Below, piece after piece: positions 18,239-25,430 of a stretch of DNA of 64,000 nucleotides; the first letter of the stretch is position 1, and every line of letters begins with the position of its first letter. Location: positions 198,317-262,316 of the forward strand of contig JAEUTZ010000005.1 in assembly GCA_016787725.1 (NCBI GenBank), given 5' to 3'. Made by a program: the position numbers and the translations under genes. The notes beneath the pieces are model-generated. The model had not been told where the DNA came from, made no database searches, and worked only from the letters and a program-made list of their open reading frames with translations. Source of the stretch: Cyclobacteriaceae bacterium (GTDB lineage: Bacteria > Bacteroidota > Bacteroidia > Cytophagales > Cyclobacteriaceae).

Positions 18239-19249
18239 ATGCTAGCCTTTACCTTGTTCGGTTTCGACTTGAGTGACGAAACCTTTCTATTTGGTGTTTT
18301 TGGAGCAATCATCCTGGTGTTCCTGCTTTTGGATCTTGGGATTTTTAACAAGACTGCTCATAAGATTTCGACTAAATCAGCCCTTTATCAATCCATCTTT
18401 TGGGTCTTTGTCAGCACGGTATTTGGTTACCTGATCTACGCCTTTGATAAAGACAGCGGGGGTGCCGATGGCGCCTTTGAATACTTCTCCGCTTACCTGA
18501 CCGAATATGCCTTATCCGTTGATAACATCTTTGTCATTCTGCTTATCCTAAAGTACTTCAAAGTCAAGGAGGAGTATTTTCACAAAGTTCTTTTCTGGGG
18601 TATTCTGGGGGCCGTACTCTTCCGGGGTATTTTCATTTTTGTTGGCGCGATTCTTATTCACAAGTTCCATTGGATCCTGTACATCTTTGGGGTCTTTTTA
18701 ATTTACTCCGGTATCAAAATTTATTTTGAAGATGGTGATGAGAAGATTGATCCTGAGAAAAACCCAATCCTGAGATTTTGTCGTAAGTACCTTCCCATTA
18801 CACCCGATGAAATGGGCGGACAGTTCCTTGCTCGCGTAAATGGCAAGCTGATGTTTACCCCGCTGTTTTTGGTGATTGTTCTGATTGAAACAACCGATCT
18901 GATTTTTGCAGTCGACTCCATTCCGGCAGCGTTCGCGATTACCACCAATGAGTTTATCATTTATACTTCCAACATTTTTGCGGTCATGGGGCTTCGGGCC
19001 ATGTTCTTCCTGCTCTCTGGAATCATCGATAAATTTTACCTCCTGCAAAAGGGGCTTTCGATCATTCTCTTCTTTATCGGAGCCAAAATGCTTCTGGAAA
19101 TTGGTAAGGATTATGATTTTCTGCCCAAGGTGCTTACCGACATGCCACCGACCATCTCCTTTATGGTCATTTTAGTAACACTCACGCTGTCGATCGTGTT
19201 CTCGGTATTGATCCCGCGAAAGCAAAAGGAGTCGGAAGAACTGGATTAA
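18239..19249 (+). CDS. TerC/Alx family integral membrane protein
   Basis: This 336-residue protein has about nine hydrophobic segments. It carries the two TerC-family acidic membrane motifs, EYALSVDNIFVILLILKYF and ETTDLIFAVDSIPAAFAIT. Characterised relatives (Alx, MeeF/MeeY) export manganese or supply metal to secreted proteins, so metal-ion export is the likely role. In several bacteria such genes sit behind an Mn-sensing riboswitch; here a different small hairpin occupies the leader. The stop codon directly abuts that of the convergent LETM1-like gene with no base between. Confidence 0.88.
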   Translation: MLAFTLFGFDLSDETFLFGVFGAIILVFLLLDLGIFNKTAHKISTKSALYQSIFWVFVSTVFGYLIYAFDKDSGGADGAFEYFSAYLTEYALSVDNIFVILLILKYFKVKEEYFHKVLFWGILGAVLFRGIFIFVGAILIHKFHWILYIFGVFLIYSGIKIYFEDGDEKIDPEKNPILRFCRKYLPITPDEMGGQFLARVNGKLMFTPLFLVIVLIETTDLIFAVDSIPAAFAITTNEFIIYTSNIFAVMGLRAMFFLLSGIIDKFYLLQKGLSIILFFIGAKMLLEIGKDYDFLPKVLTDMPPTISFMVILVTLTLSIVFSVLIPRKQKESEELD

Positions 19250-20512
19250 TCAAGCCACTTCGGCAAAGAAATCGGCCGGCAAAATCTTCAACAGGATGGG
19301 TAACGTTAAATACCGCTGAGGCAGTGACACAATCGCAAATGTGGGTATTGTTTTCAGGATTCTGATTAGCGATGCCTGAAGTTGTTCTTTTTCCACCTCC
19401 CCCAATTCGCGCATGCGTGCCCTTTTCAGAAGCTCCATTACTTCTTCGCTATCCTTTACTTCTTTGAGAAGCCGATTTTTATTACTGATGGTAATTTTAT
19501 TCATCCGGCCGATGTACCGCTGGCTTATCGAATTATAATCCTGCTTGCTCTGCAAGTAGCTGAGGTGATCCCAGTTCTCCAACACAAACCCTTCTATTGC
19601 CAACTGGCTATTCTCCAGGTCGGTCTCATTAAATCCAAGAAGTTTGTTGAGTCGCTTTATAAAACCGAGCTCCGACTCCTCCACCTGTTTATCTGCCCAA
19701 ATCGTTAGGATGGCGATCTCAAGGAAATACTTTTTCAGAATCCACGAATTGTTGGTTGGGAGATTGATGTCATCCAAAGGAATTCCTTCTTCAAAGATTT
19801 TCTTAGCCTCCCGAAGTTTATTGTTGGGCAACTCGGTGCTTTGAAGAAAATACTCCAGCAGTCGTCTCTCTTCAATCTCAAGGATGGCGTTTGAATGCGC
19901 AGCACAGGCAATTACCTTCACGACCGAAAATCGAAGTTCTTCCCGCTCATACTTAAAGAAATCGGAAACAATTCGATCGGCATTGGTATGGATCCATTGG
20001 CCATAAATAAAAATGTCGAGAAACAAGAGGCTGTTGTGAAAAAACTTCACCCAAAAATTGCTACTTCTCTCCGTGGTGACGTTGATTCGTTTATCGAATA
20101 TCCGTTCTGCCAACTCCAGCGAAGATTTCCTGCTGCCAAAAAGTGTTTTGGTGGGCGTTGCCAATTCCGGAAATATGGAATTGTAAAAGTTGGCTATATT
20201 CTCAAGGGCATGCACAATTACCTTGGACAGATCCTCCGGGGTCTTCACCGATTTATCATGAAATAACAGCGCGCTGCCGATGAGACTTTCAGCCAACAGG
20301 ATTTTCATCTTGTCCCCTTCACCCCATTCCTTTACATTCGGAAAATCGGTTGCCCCCACCGGTTGGCCGTACATAATTCCTGTGGGTTGAATTAACTTGT
20401 ATAAGGAGTACTCAGGATGGGGTACCCGCCCGTTTCCGGCTGAATAATCTTTGAGCAGGTCCTTGCGGAATTCGAGATATTCTTTTAACCAGCCTTTTTC
20501 TCCCGGATTCAT
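19250..20512 (-). CDS. LETM1-like protein
   Basis: This 420-residue protein is mostly helical with no signal peptide. Residues about 365-415 (KEQLQASLIRILKTIPTFAI, then LPQRYLTLPILLKILPADFF) resemble the LETM1 segment with its conserved proline and its hydrophobic stretch ending ILP. A TerB-like helical region may lie around residues 255-310 (LEIAILTIWADKQVEESELG). It fits the group I recall as LETM1-related biofilm-associated proteins of Bacteroidota. Mitochondrial LETM1 affects K/H exchange, but the bacterial role is not established. It converges on terC with adjoining stop codons. Confidence 0.65.
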   Translation of the reverse strand: MNPGEKGWLKEYLEFRKDLLKDYSAGNGRVPHPEYSLYKLIQPTGIMYGQPVGATDFPNVKEWGEGDKMKILLAESLIGSALLFHDKSVKTPEDLSKVIVHALENIANFYNSIFPELATPTKTLFGSRKSSLELAERIFDKRINVTTERSSNFWVKFFHNSLLFLDIFIYGQWIHTNADRIVSDFFKYEREELRFSVVKVIACAAHSNAILEIEERRLLEYFLQSTELPNNKLREAKKIFEEGIPLDDINLPTNNSWILKKYFLEIAILTIWADKQVEESELGFIKRLNKLLGFNETDLENSQLAIEGFVLENWDHLSYLQSKQDYNSISQRYIGRMNKITISNKNRLLKEVKDSEEVMELLKRARMRELGEVEKEQLQASLIRILKTIPTFAIVSLPQRYLTLPILLKILPADFFAEVA

Positions 20513-20560
20513 GGGATTGACGATGAATTAAAAAGGAAGTTACAAATATTTTTGAACCGG

Positions 20561-21073
20561 TTACTCGATATTCTTCCAGCCTTTCTTTTCGATCGACCGG
20601 AAGGAGTCTTCCACTTTCTTTTGCAAGCCCTTTTTATACAGATCCAGTTTCTTTGCGATATTTTTATTTTCAGTACCCAATATTTGGGCAGCTAAAATTC
20701 CCGCATTTTTTGCCCCGTTTAAGGCAACCGTGGCCACCGGAACCCCTGATGGCATTTGTAAGATTGACAATACAGAATCCCAACCATCAATCGAATTGGA
20801 CGACTTTACCGGTACGCCAATCACGGGTAGCGAAGTAAATGAGGCTACCATGCCCGGCAGGTGCGCGGCTCCGCCAGCCCCGGCAATGATTACCCTCAAT
20901 CCTCTGGATCGTGCCGTGGAGGCATAATCAGCCATGCGTTGTGGTGTGCGGTGGGCTGATACAACGGTGAGTTCGAATGGAATATTCATTTCTTCCAGAA
21001 ACTCAGCGGCCTCTTTCATGATTTTTAAATCCGATTGACTTCCCATTATGATTCCAATCAAGGGCTTGCTCAT
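20561..21073 (-). CDS. purE: N5-carboxyaminoimidazole ribonucleotide mutase
   Basis: This class I PurE of 170 residues converts N5-CAIR to CAIR in purine synthesis. The motif [13 protein letters not shown] opens the protein. SAHRTPQRM contains the catalytic His41. [14 protein letters not shown] and [20 protein letters not shown] are the other signatures. The ATG overlaps the stop of purK by 4 nt, so the two consecutive steps of the pathway are made together. Length is normal. Confidence 0.95.
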   Translation of the reverse strand: MSKPLIGIIMGSQSDLKIMKEAAEFLEEMNIPFELTVVSAHRTPQRMADYASTARSRGLRVIIAGAGGAAHLPGMVASFTSLPVIGVPVKSSNSIDGWDSVLSILQMPSGVPVATVALNGAKNAGILAAQILGTENKNIAKKLDLYKKGLQKKVEDSFRSIEKKGWKNIE

Positions 21074-22209
21074 GCTTTAACTTTTAGAGTTTGCTTTACA
21101 AAAAAGGCTTTCTTTTTCAACCTTACCAGATCGGCATCCACAACGGTGACATGACCCATTTTTCGAAATGGCTTTGTTAGCTTCTTGCCATATAAGTGAA
21201 CATGAACACCCGATTGTTTGAGTACCGCCTCCAATCCTTCATAGCGTGCCACTCCGGAATAGTCTGCTTCCCCCAATAAATTAATCATGGCACTGGGGCA
21301 CATAATGGCTGTGTCTCCGGGTGGAAGATTCAGGATCGCCCGCAAATGTTGCTCGTATTGCGAGGTAACATTGCCTTCGATAGTCTGATGTCCGCTGTTG
21401 TGAGGTCGGGGGGCCATTTCGTTTACCAGTACTTCACCCGCTGGTGTTACAAACATTTCCACGGCTAAAATTCCTACCAGGTTTAACCCTTCAATTAACT
21501 TCCGTGCAATGGCATCGGCTCTGGCAGCGATGGGGGGGCTAATTTGTGCCGGTGAAAACAAATACTCCACCAGGTTCGCCTCCGGGTGAAATACCATTTC
21601 TACAGCCGGAAAGCTTGCGACTTCCCCCGCTTCATTTCTTGATACGATGACGGAAATTTCCGATTCAAATTCGATCAGTTTTTCAAGCAATCCCGGGGCA
21701 TCAAAGGCAAGGTCAAGGTCGGTTTCGTTCCGGATAATTTGTACTCCCCGGCCGTCATATCCTTCCCGGGCTAATTTATTGACAGCCGGAAGAAAATCCC
21801 GGTGGTTGGCTACTTCCTGTTTATTTTCAACCAATCGAAATTCCGCTGTGGGGATTTGATGGTGAACATAGAACTGCTTTTGACTTCTTTTGTCTTGTAT
21901 TAACTCGATTATCTCAGGTTGAGGGTATACTTTCTTTCCTGCCTTAACGAGTTCCTTCAGCGCGCGCGTATTTACGTTTTCGATCTCGATGGTGATGAGA
22001 TCGCAGCCCTTCCCAAAATCAAGCACAGTTTGAAAATCGGTCAGTTTCCCGGACACAAAAGACGCCAGATTTGAACATGGGGCGTGGGAATCCGGATCTA
22101 ATACCCGAAAGGAGATGTTGAAGTCAATGCCCGATTGAATGAGCATGCGTCCGAGTTGCCCGCCACCTAAAATCCCAACTTTAAAATTCTGGTAAAATGA
22201 TTCGCTCAT
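21070..22209 (-). CDS. purK: 5-(carboxyamino)imidazole ribonucleotide synthase
   Basis: This ATP-grasp enzyme of 379 residues carboxylates AIR with bicarbonate and ATP to give N5-CAIR, the substrate of PurE. It begins with [18 protein letters not shown]. The ATP-grasp core includes [14 protein letters not shown] and [19 protein letters not shown]. Active-site segments are [19 protein letters not shown] and [12 protein letters not shown]. The ORF extends six codons upstream, but [10 protein letters not shown] at 22209 is the more natural start. It is cotranscribed with purE. Confidence 0.94.
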   Translation of the reverse strand: MSESFYQNFKVGILGGGQLGRMLIQSGIDFNISFRVLDPDSHAPCSNLASFVSGKLTDFQTVLDFGKGCDLITIEIENVNTRALKELVKAGKKVYPQPEIIELIQDKRSQKQFYVHHQIPTAEFRLVENKQEVANHRDFLPAVNKLAREGYDGRGVQIIRNETDLDLAFDAPGLLEKLIEFESEISVIVSRNEAGEVASFPAVEMVFHPEANLVEYLFSPAQISPPIAARADAIARKLIEGLNLVGILAVEMFVTPAGEVLVNEMAPRPHNSGHQTIEGNVTSQYEQHLRAILNLPPGDTAIMCPSAMINLLGEADYSGVARYEGLEAVLKQSGVHVHLYGKKLTKPFRKMGHVTVVDADLVRLKKKAFFVKQTLKVKA

Positions 22210-22255
22210 GACTGGACAAAAATACATCCGAAGTCATGATCTGACCACATGTGGC

Positions 22256-22639
22256 CTAATATTCCTTAATGGCGCTTGCTCGGGCTACAACATCATTAAA
22301 TTCTATGCCCGAAGTTTTGATTGTATAAAGGAGCAGACGAACTTCCTTCACGTGAACTCTGCCATCCACCTCGGAAAGCTTATAGAGATGCACAAATACA
22401 TTCAGTTTCTCTTCATCTGAACACACATTTAGCAAATCAACTCCGGCCATATAGATTTCCCGCTCCGATTTGCCTTTAATGGAAGATTCAAATTCCTTAA
22501 AGATGGCATCAGGAATGTTTTCCCGTTCTTTAATACGGCCCAGAGCGGTGTATTCATTCGCATCGATAATGCCGTCTGCACTTATTAGAAGATGAGCTAT
22601 GTAAAGGAGACCTAATTGTGAGTTGCGGGTAGATGGCAT
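22256..22639 (-). CDS. TerB-like helical protein
   Basis: This 127-residue cytosolic protein is entirely helical. The pattern LLISADGIIDANEYTALGRI and later LYKLSEVDGRVHVKEVRLLL is the repeated acidic EF-hand-like signature of TerB proteins, which are implicated in metal or stress responses. There are no membrane segments. It lies between purK and feoB on the same strand, 46 nt before purK. The role is unknown. A metal link is plausible because feoAB is next to it and terC is nearby, but this is context only. Confidence 0.7.
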   Translation of the reverse strand: MPSTRNSQLGLLYIAHLLISADGIIDANEYTALGRIKERENIPDAIFKEFESSIKGKSEREIYMAGVDLLNVCSDEEKLNVFVHLYKLSEVDGRVHVKEVRLLLYTIKTSGIEFNDVVARASAIKEY

Positions 22640-22709
22640 TCGGGCATTCTTTGGTTTAAAGATAGGCAGAATTGCATGGAATTAAACTTGATGCAAGATT
22701 GGTGTAAGA

Positions 22710-24821
22710 TTAGGATAGACTTTGAAATATAATGAAAGCCGATAAATAAGCTACTGCGGTCATATATACCAACTGAATAAGTGGCCACTTCCACCCCTTT
22801 GTCTCGCGTTTAACGACTGCCAATGTACTCATGCATTGCATGGCAAACGTATAAAATACCAACAGGGAAAGTCCTACCGCAGTGGTGTATCTCGGACCTC
22901 CGGTTTGTGGGTTAATTTCGGATTTTAACTGAGTCTTTATGGTTGTCTGATCCTCGGTGCTGCCTAAACTATAAATGGTGGCGATCGTGCTGACAAAGAC
23001 CTCGCGGGCAGCAAAGGAAGTTACCAGGGCAATTCCAATTTTCCAATCATAACCCAGGGGTGCGATCATCGGCTCGAGGCCTTTGCCGATTATTCCTGCA
23101 TAAGAATGCTCCAGTTTATAGGCTGCAACACGGTCTTGTATTTCCGCCTCCGTCAATGTCTGCTTGGAGGCTTGCACCAACACAACAGCTTCTGCCTGAT
23201 TCATCTGTTCAGGGGGGCCATAGCTGGCAAGTACCCATAACACAACGGATATAGCCAGAATCACTTTACCCGCCTCAAACACAAAGGACTTGGTTTTCTC
23301 TACGATTGTATAGCCTACGTTTGCCCATTTTGGTTTGCGATAGGTTGGCATTTCCATTATCAAATAACTCCGTTCTTCAGTTTTAATGATGAACTGAAGA
23401 ATGAAGGCGGAGATAATTGCGGCAAAAAAGCCCAATAGGTACAATCCCATTAACACCAGCCCCTGGTAATTGAAAAACCCAAAGAGCTTATCCTCCGGAA
23501 TAATCAAGGCAACCAAAATGGTAAATACCGGAAGCCGGGCCGAACAGCTCATAAAAGGGGTAACGAAAATAGTAATCAGCCGGTCCTTCCAGTTTTCAAT
23601 TGTGCGGGTGGCCATGATGGCGGGAATGGCACACGCCATTCCTGAAATAAGCGGAACTACACTCTTGCCGTTTAACCCAAACTGTCGCATGATTTTGTCC
23701 ATCAGGAAAACAACCCGCGCCATGTACCCGCTCTCTTCCAATATGGAAATGCAGGCGAACAGAATAGCGATCTGCGGGATGAAAATTACGATGCCGCCAA
23801 TACCCGGAATTATTCCTTGTGTGATCAAATCAAAAAGCGGACCTTCAGGAAAAAGGCGATCCAATGAATTGCTCAATCCTGCAAAAGAGTTGTCAATAAA
23901 ATCCATCGGTATTTGCGCCCACGCAAATATCGCCTGGAATATAAGGAAGAGTACCGATAAAAAAATAAGGTACCCCCATACCTTGTGCGTAAGTACCCGG
24001 TCGATGCGATGCGAAAATTTCTTCCATTCAGGATCCGATGTCTTGAGTGTGACTTTAGTTAGCAGATCCTGAATAAATCCGTAACGGGTTACCGTTTCGG
24101 CTCCCTGGTATTTATGCGGAAAAAATTTCTCTGCCTTCGCAAGTTGTGTAATGAAATCACGATCGGCCTGCGAAAGAAAAATCAGATTCTCTGTTTGTTG
24201 CAAATATTGATAGGCCTCATAATCGGTAGTGAGACGGAAGCGCGATCGGATTTGAGCCACCAGGGGTTTGATCTCCTCGTCAATCTGAAAAACCGGTTTC
24301 GAAGAAGCCTTCACCGGGCCAGCCAATATTTTTTTCAGGTCCTGAATTCCCTGCCCTGTACGCGCATTGATCATGACTACCGGTACATCCAGCGAGGCGG
24401 ATAGTTCCTGTACATCAATGCTTTGCCCGGATTGTGCCGCCAGGTCCATCATGTTTAATGCCAACACCGTTGGCAATCTCAAATCCATCAACTGCGTAAG
24501 CAGCAGCATACAATTTTTTAGGTTGGTGGCGTCTGCCACCAGCACCACGCAATCGGGATAGTGAGGTCCATGTTGATCAGCGAAAATCTCCGCCACAATT
24601 TTTTCATCCAGCGTTCTTGGGTAGAGGCTGTAGATTCCGGGAAGGTCGATGATCTCCGCCTGCACCTGATCCGAGAGATGACAAAGGCCTGTCCTCTTAT
24701 CTACCGTGATGCCCGGAAAGTTTCCAATCTTTTGATTGAGACCCGTAAGTTGATTGAAGAGTGAAGACTTTCCTGAATTGGGCTTTCCCGCCAACGCTAC
24801 TTTAATCTTCTTCGCTGCCAT
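22710..24821 (-). CDS. feoB: Ferrous iron transport protein B
   Basis: This 703-residue Fe(II) permease has an N-terminal G domain (G1 GKPNSGKS at residues 12-19, G3 DLPGIYSL, NMMD in place of the usual NKxD for G4). A helical GDI-like region and a polytopic membrane domain with two Gate blocks follow. LISGMACAIPAIMATRTIEN and the VTSFAAREVFVSTIATIY segment are typical of the transport path. It imports ferrous iron across the inner membrane. feoA ends 3 nt upstream on the same strand. No feoC gene is present. Confidence 0.95.
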   Translation of the reverse strand: MAAKKIKVALAGKPNSGKSSLFNQLTGLNQKIGNFPGITVDKRTGLCHLSDQVQAEIIDLPGIYSLYPRTLDEKIVAEIFADQHGPHYPDCVVLVADATNLKNCMLLLTQLMDLRLPTVLALNMMDLAAQSGQSIDVQELSASLDVPVVMINARTGQGIQDLKKILAGPVKASSKPVFQIDEEIKPLVAQIRSRFRLTTDYEAYQYLQQTENLIFLSQADRDFITQLAKAEKFFPHKYQGAETVTRYGFIQDLLTKVTLKTSDPEWKKFSHRIDRVLTHKVWGYLIFLSVLFLIFQAIFAWAQIPMDFIDNSFAGLSNSLDRLFPEGPLFDLITQGIIPGIGGIVIFIPQIAILFACISILEESGYMARVVFLMDKIMRQFGLNGKSVVPLISGMACAIPAIMATRTIENWKDRLITIFVTPFMSCSARLPVFTILVALIIPEDKLFGFFNYQGLVLMGLYLLGFFAAIISAFILQFIIKTEERSYLIMEMPTYRKPKWANVGYTIVEKTKSFVFEAGKVILAISVVLWVLASYGPPEQMNQAEAVVLVQASKQTLTEAEIQDRVAAYKLEHSYAGIIGKGLEPMIAPLGYDWKIGIALVTSFAAREVFVSTIATIYSLGSTEDQTTIKTQLKSEINPQTGGPRYTTAVGLSLLVFYTFAMQCMSTLAVVKRETKGWKWPLIQLVYMTAVAYLSAFIIFQSLS

Positions 24822-24824
24822 TGA

Positions 24825-25055
24825 CTAATTCAAGATAACGATGGTGGATGCCTCCTGAACCCGCAAAGAAAGATCGTAGCCGGAAACGCTTACACACACC
24901 GGATCGCCCAAGGGGGCAGTGAAATTGAATCGAACCGCGGTACCCGGTAAAAATCCCATCTCAAGAAGCTTAACAGATAAAGTTTCGTCCAAAAAACCCG
25001 AAATCACGGCCGATTCCCCAGGTTTCATGTCTGCAACACTCTTTAACGGCTCCAA
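24825..25055 (-). CDS. feoA: Ferrous iron transport protein A, TTG start
   Basis: FeoA is a small SH3-like cytosolic partner of FeoB. I place the start at the TTG (complement of 25053-25055), giving MEPLKSVADMKPGESAV and 76 residues, the normal family length. A longer reading from an ATG at 25115 would add 20 residues foreign to the family, and that ATG lies inside the predicted -33 element, so it cannot be on the transcript. LLEMGFLPGTAVRF is the classic FeoA motif. The gene is followed by feoB after 3 nt. Confidence 0.82.
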   Translation of the reverse strand: MEPLKSVADMKPGESAVISGFLDETLSVKLLEMGFLPGTAVRFNFTAPLGDPVCVSVSGYDLSLRVQEASTIVILN

Positions 25056-25084
25056 TTTCTTATTTAGATTAATTTTAAACAGTG

Positions 25085-25115
25085 CGAATATAGGTTTACA
25101 CTGAGAGTTTAACAA
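25085..25115 (-). promoter_or_regulatory. Promoter of feoAB
   Basis: On the minus strand TTG (complement of 25113-25115), a 20-nt spacer and TATATTCG (complement of 25085-25092) match the Bacteroidota consensus with one mismatch. GATAATCATT, reading into the -33 element, resembles half of a Fur box; the other half is poor. The -7 box is 29 nt before the TTG start of feoA. Confidence 0.5.
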
Positions 25116-25130
25116 TGATTATCTTCGGAG

Positions 25131-25271
25131 GTGAAAAAGAAAGTGCAGAAACCAAAAAAAGAAAAACAGACCGGGAAACCGACCGAAAAAAACCAGACCG
25201 AAACGGACGATCGATTTGACTTTGGTGGCCTCCCAAAAATGAATCTCAAAAAAAATCTCGGGTGCGGATAA
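25131..25271 (+). CDS. Small basic protein with FGGLP...NLGCG tail
   Basis: A 46-codon frame with a GTG start after GGAG (25127-25130). The first half is almost only Lys, Gln, Thr, Pro and Glu. The second half is RFDFGGLPKMNLKKNLGCG. I recall similar tiny proteins ending in FGGLP...LKKNLGCG from other Bacteroidota, next to the same kind of second small gene, which supports a real gene; I cannot verify this here. The near-terminal Cys is notable. It is divergent from feoA and 10 nt upstream of the next small gene. No function is known to me. Confidence 0.6.
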   Translation: MKKKVQKPKKEKQTGKPTEKNQTETDDRFDFGGLPKMNLKKNLGCG

Positions 25272-25281
25272 TTAACCAACC

Positions 25282-25428
25282 ATGAAAAAGGTATTCTTTA
25301 AAACGCTGGCCCAACTTAATAAAGTCATCATGCCTCGCATCAGCAAACGCGACCTTACCCGGCTTACGAAGTGGGAGAAAGCTATTGTCGCCTACCGCTA
25401 TTGGGTAACTACGAACGCACTGGATTGA
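25282..25428 (+). CDS. Small basic protein, 48 residues
   Basis: A 48-codon frame starting MKKVFFKTLAQLNKVIMPR and ending AYRYWVTTNALD. It is highly basic, with an amphipathic N-terminal helix and a C-terminal segment rich in aromatic residues (WEKAIVAYRYWVTT). It follows the first small gene by 10 nt. I recall short Bacteroidota proteins of this form, with a Lys-rich start, LNK..LP and a Y(R/W)xxVT end, but have no function for them. The stop is 2 nt from that of the convergent murF-alr gene. Confidence 0.6.
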   Translation: MKKVFFKTLAQLNKVIMPRISKRDLTRLTKWEKAIVAYRYWVTTNALD

Positions 25429-25430
25429 AC

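Noticed and set aside
23470..24072. 200-codon plus-strand frame inside feoB
   Set aside because: Antisense to the FeoB membrane domain; the sequence is rich in Ser, Lys and Met in the way expected from reversed hydrophobic codons.
24180..24210. TTTGTTGCAAATA inside feoB as a third copy of the palindrome
   Set aside because: Only one arm matches, and it lies within coding sequence far from a start codon.
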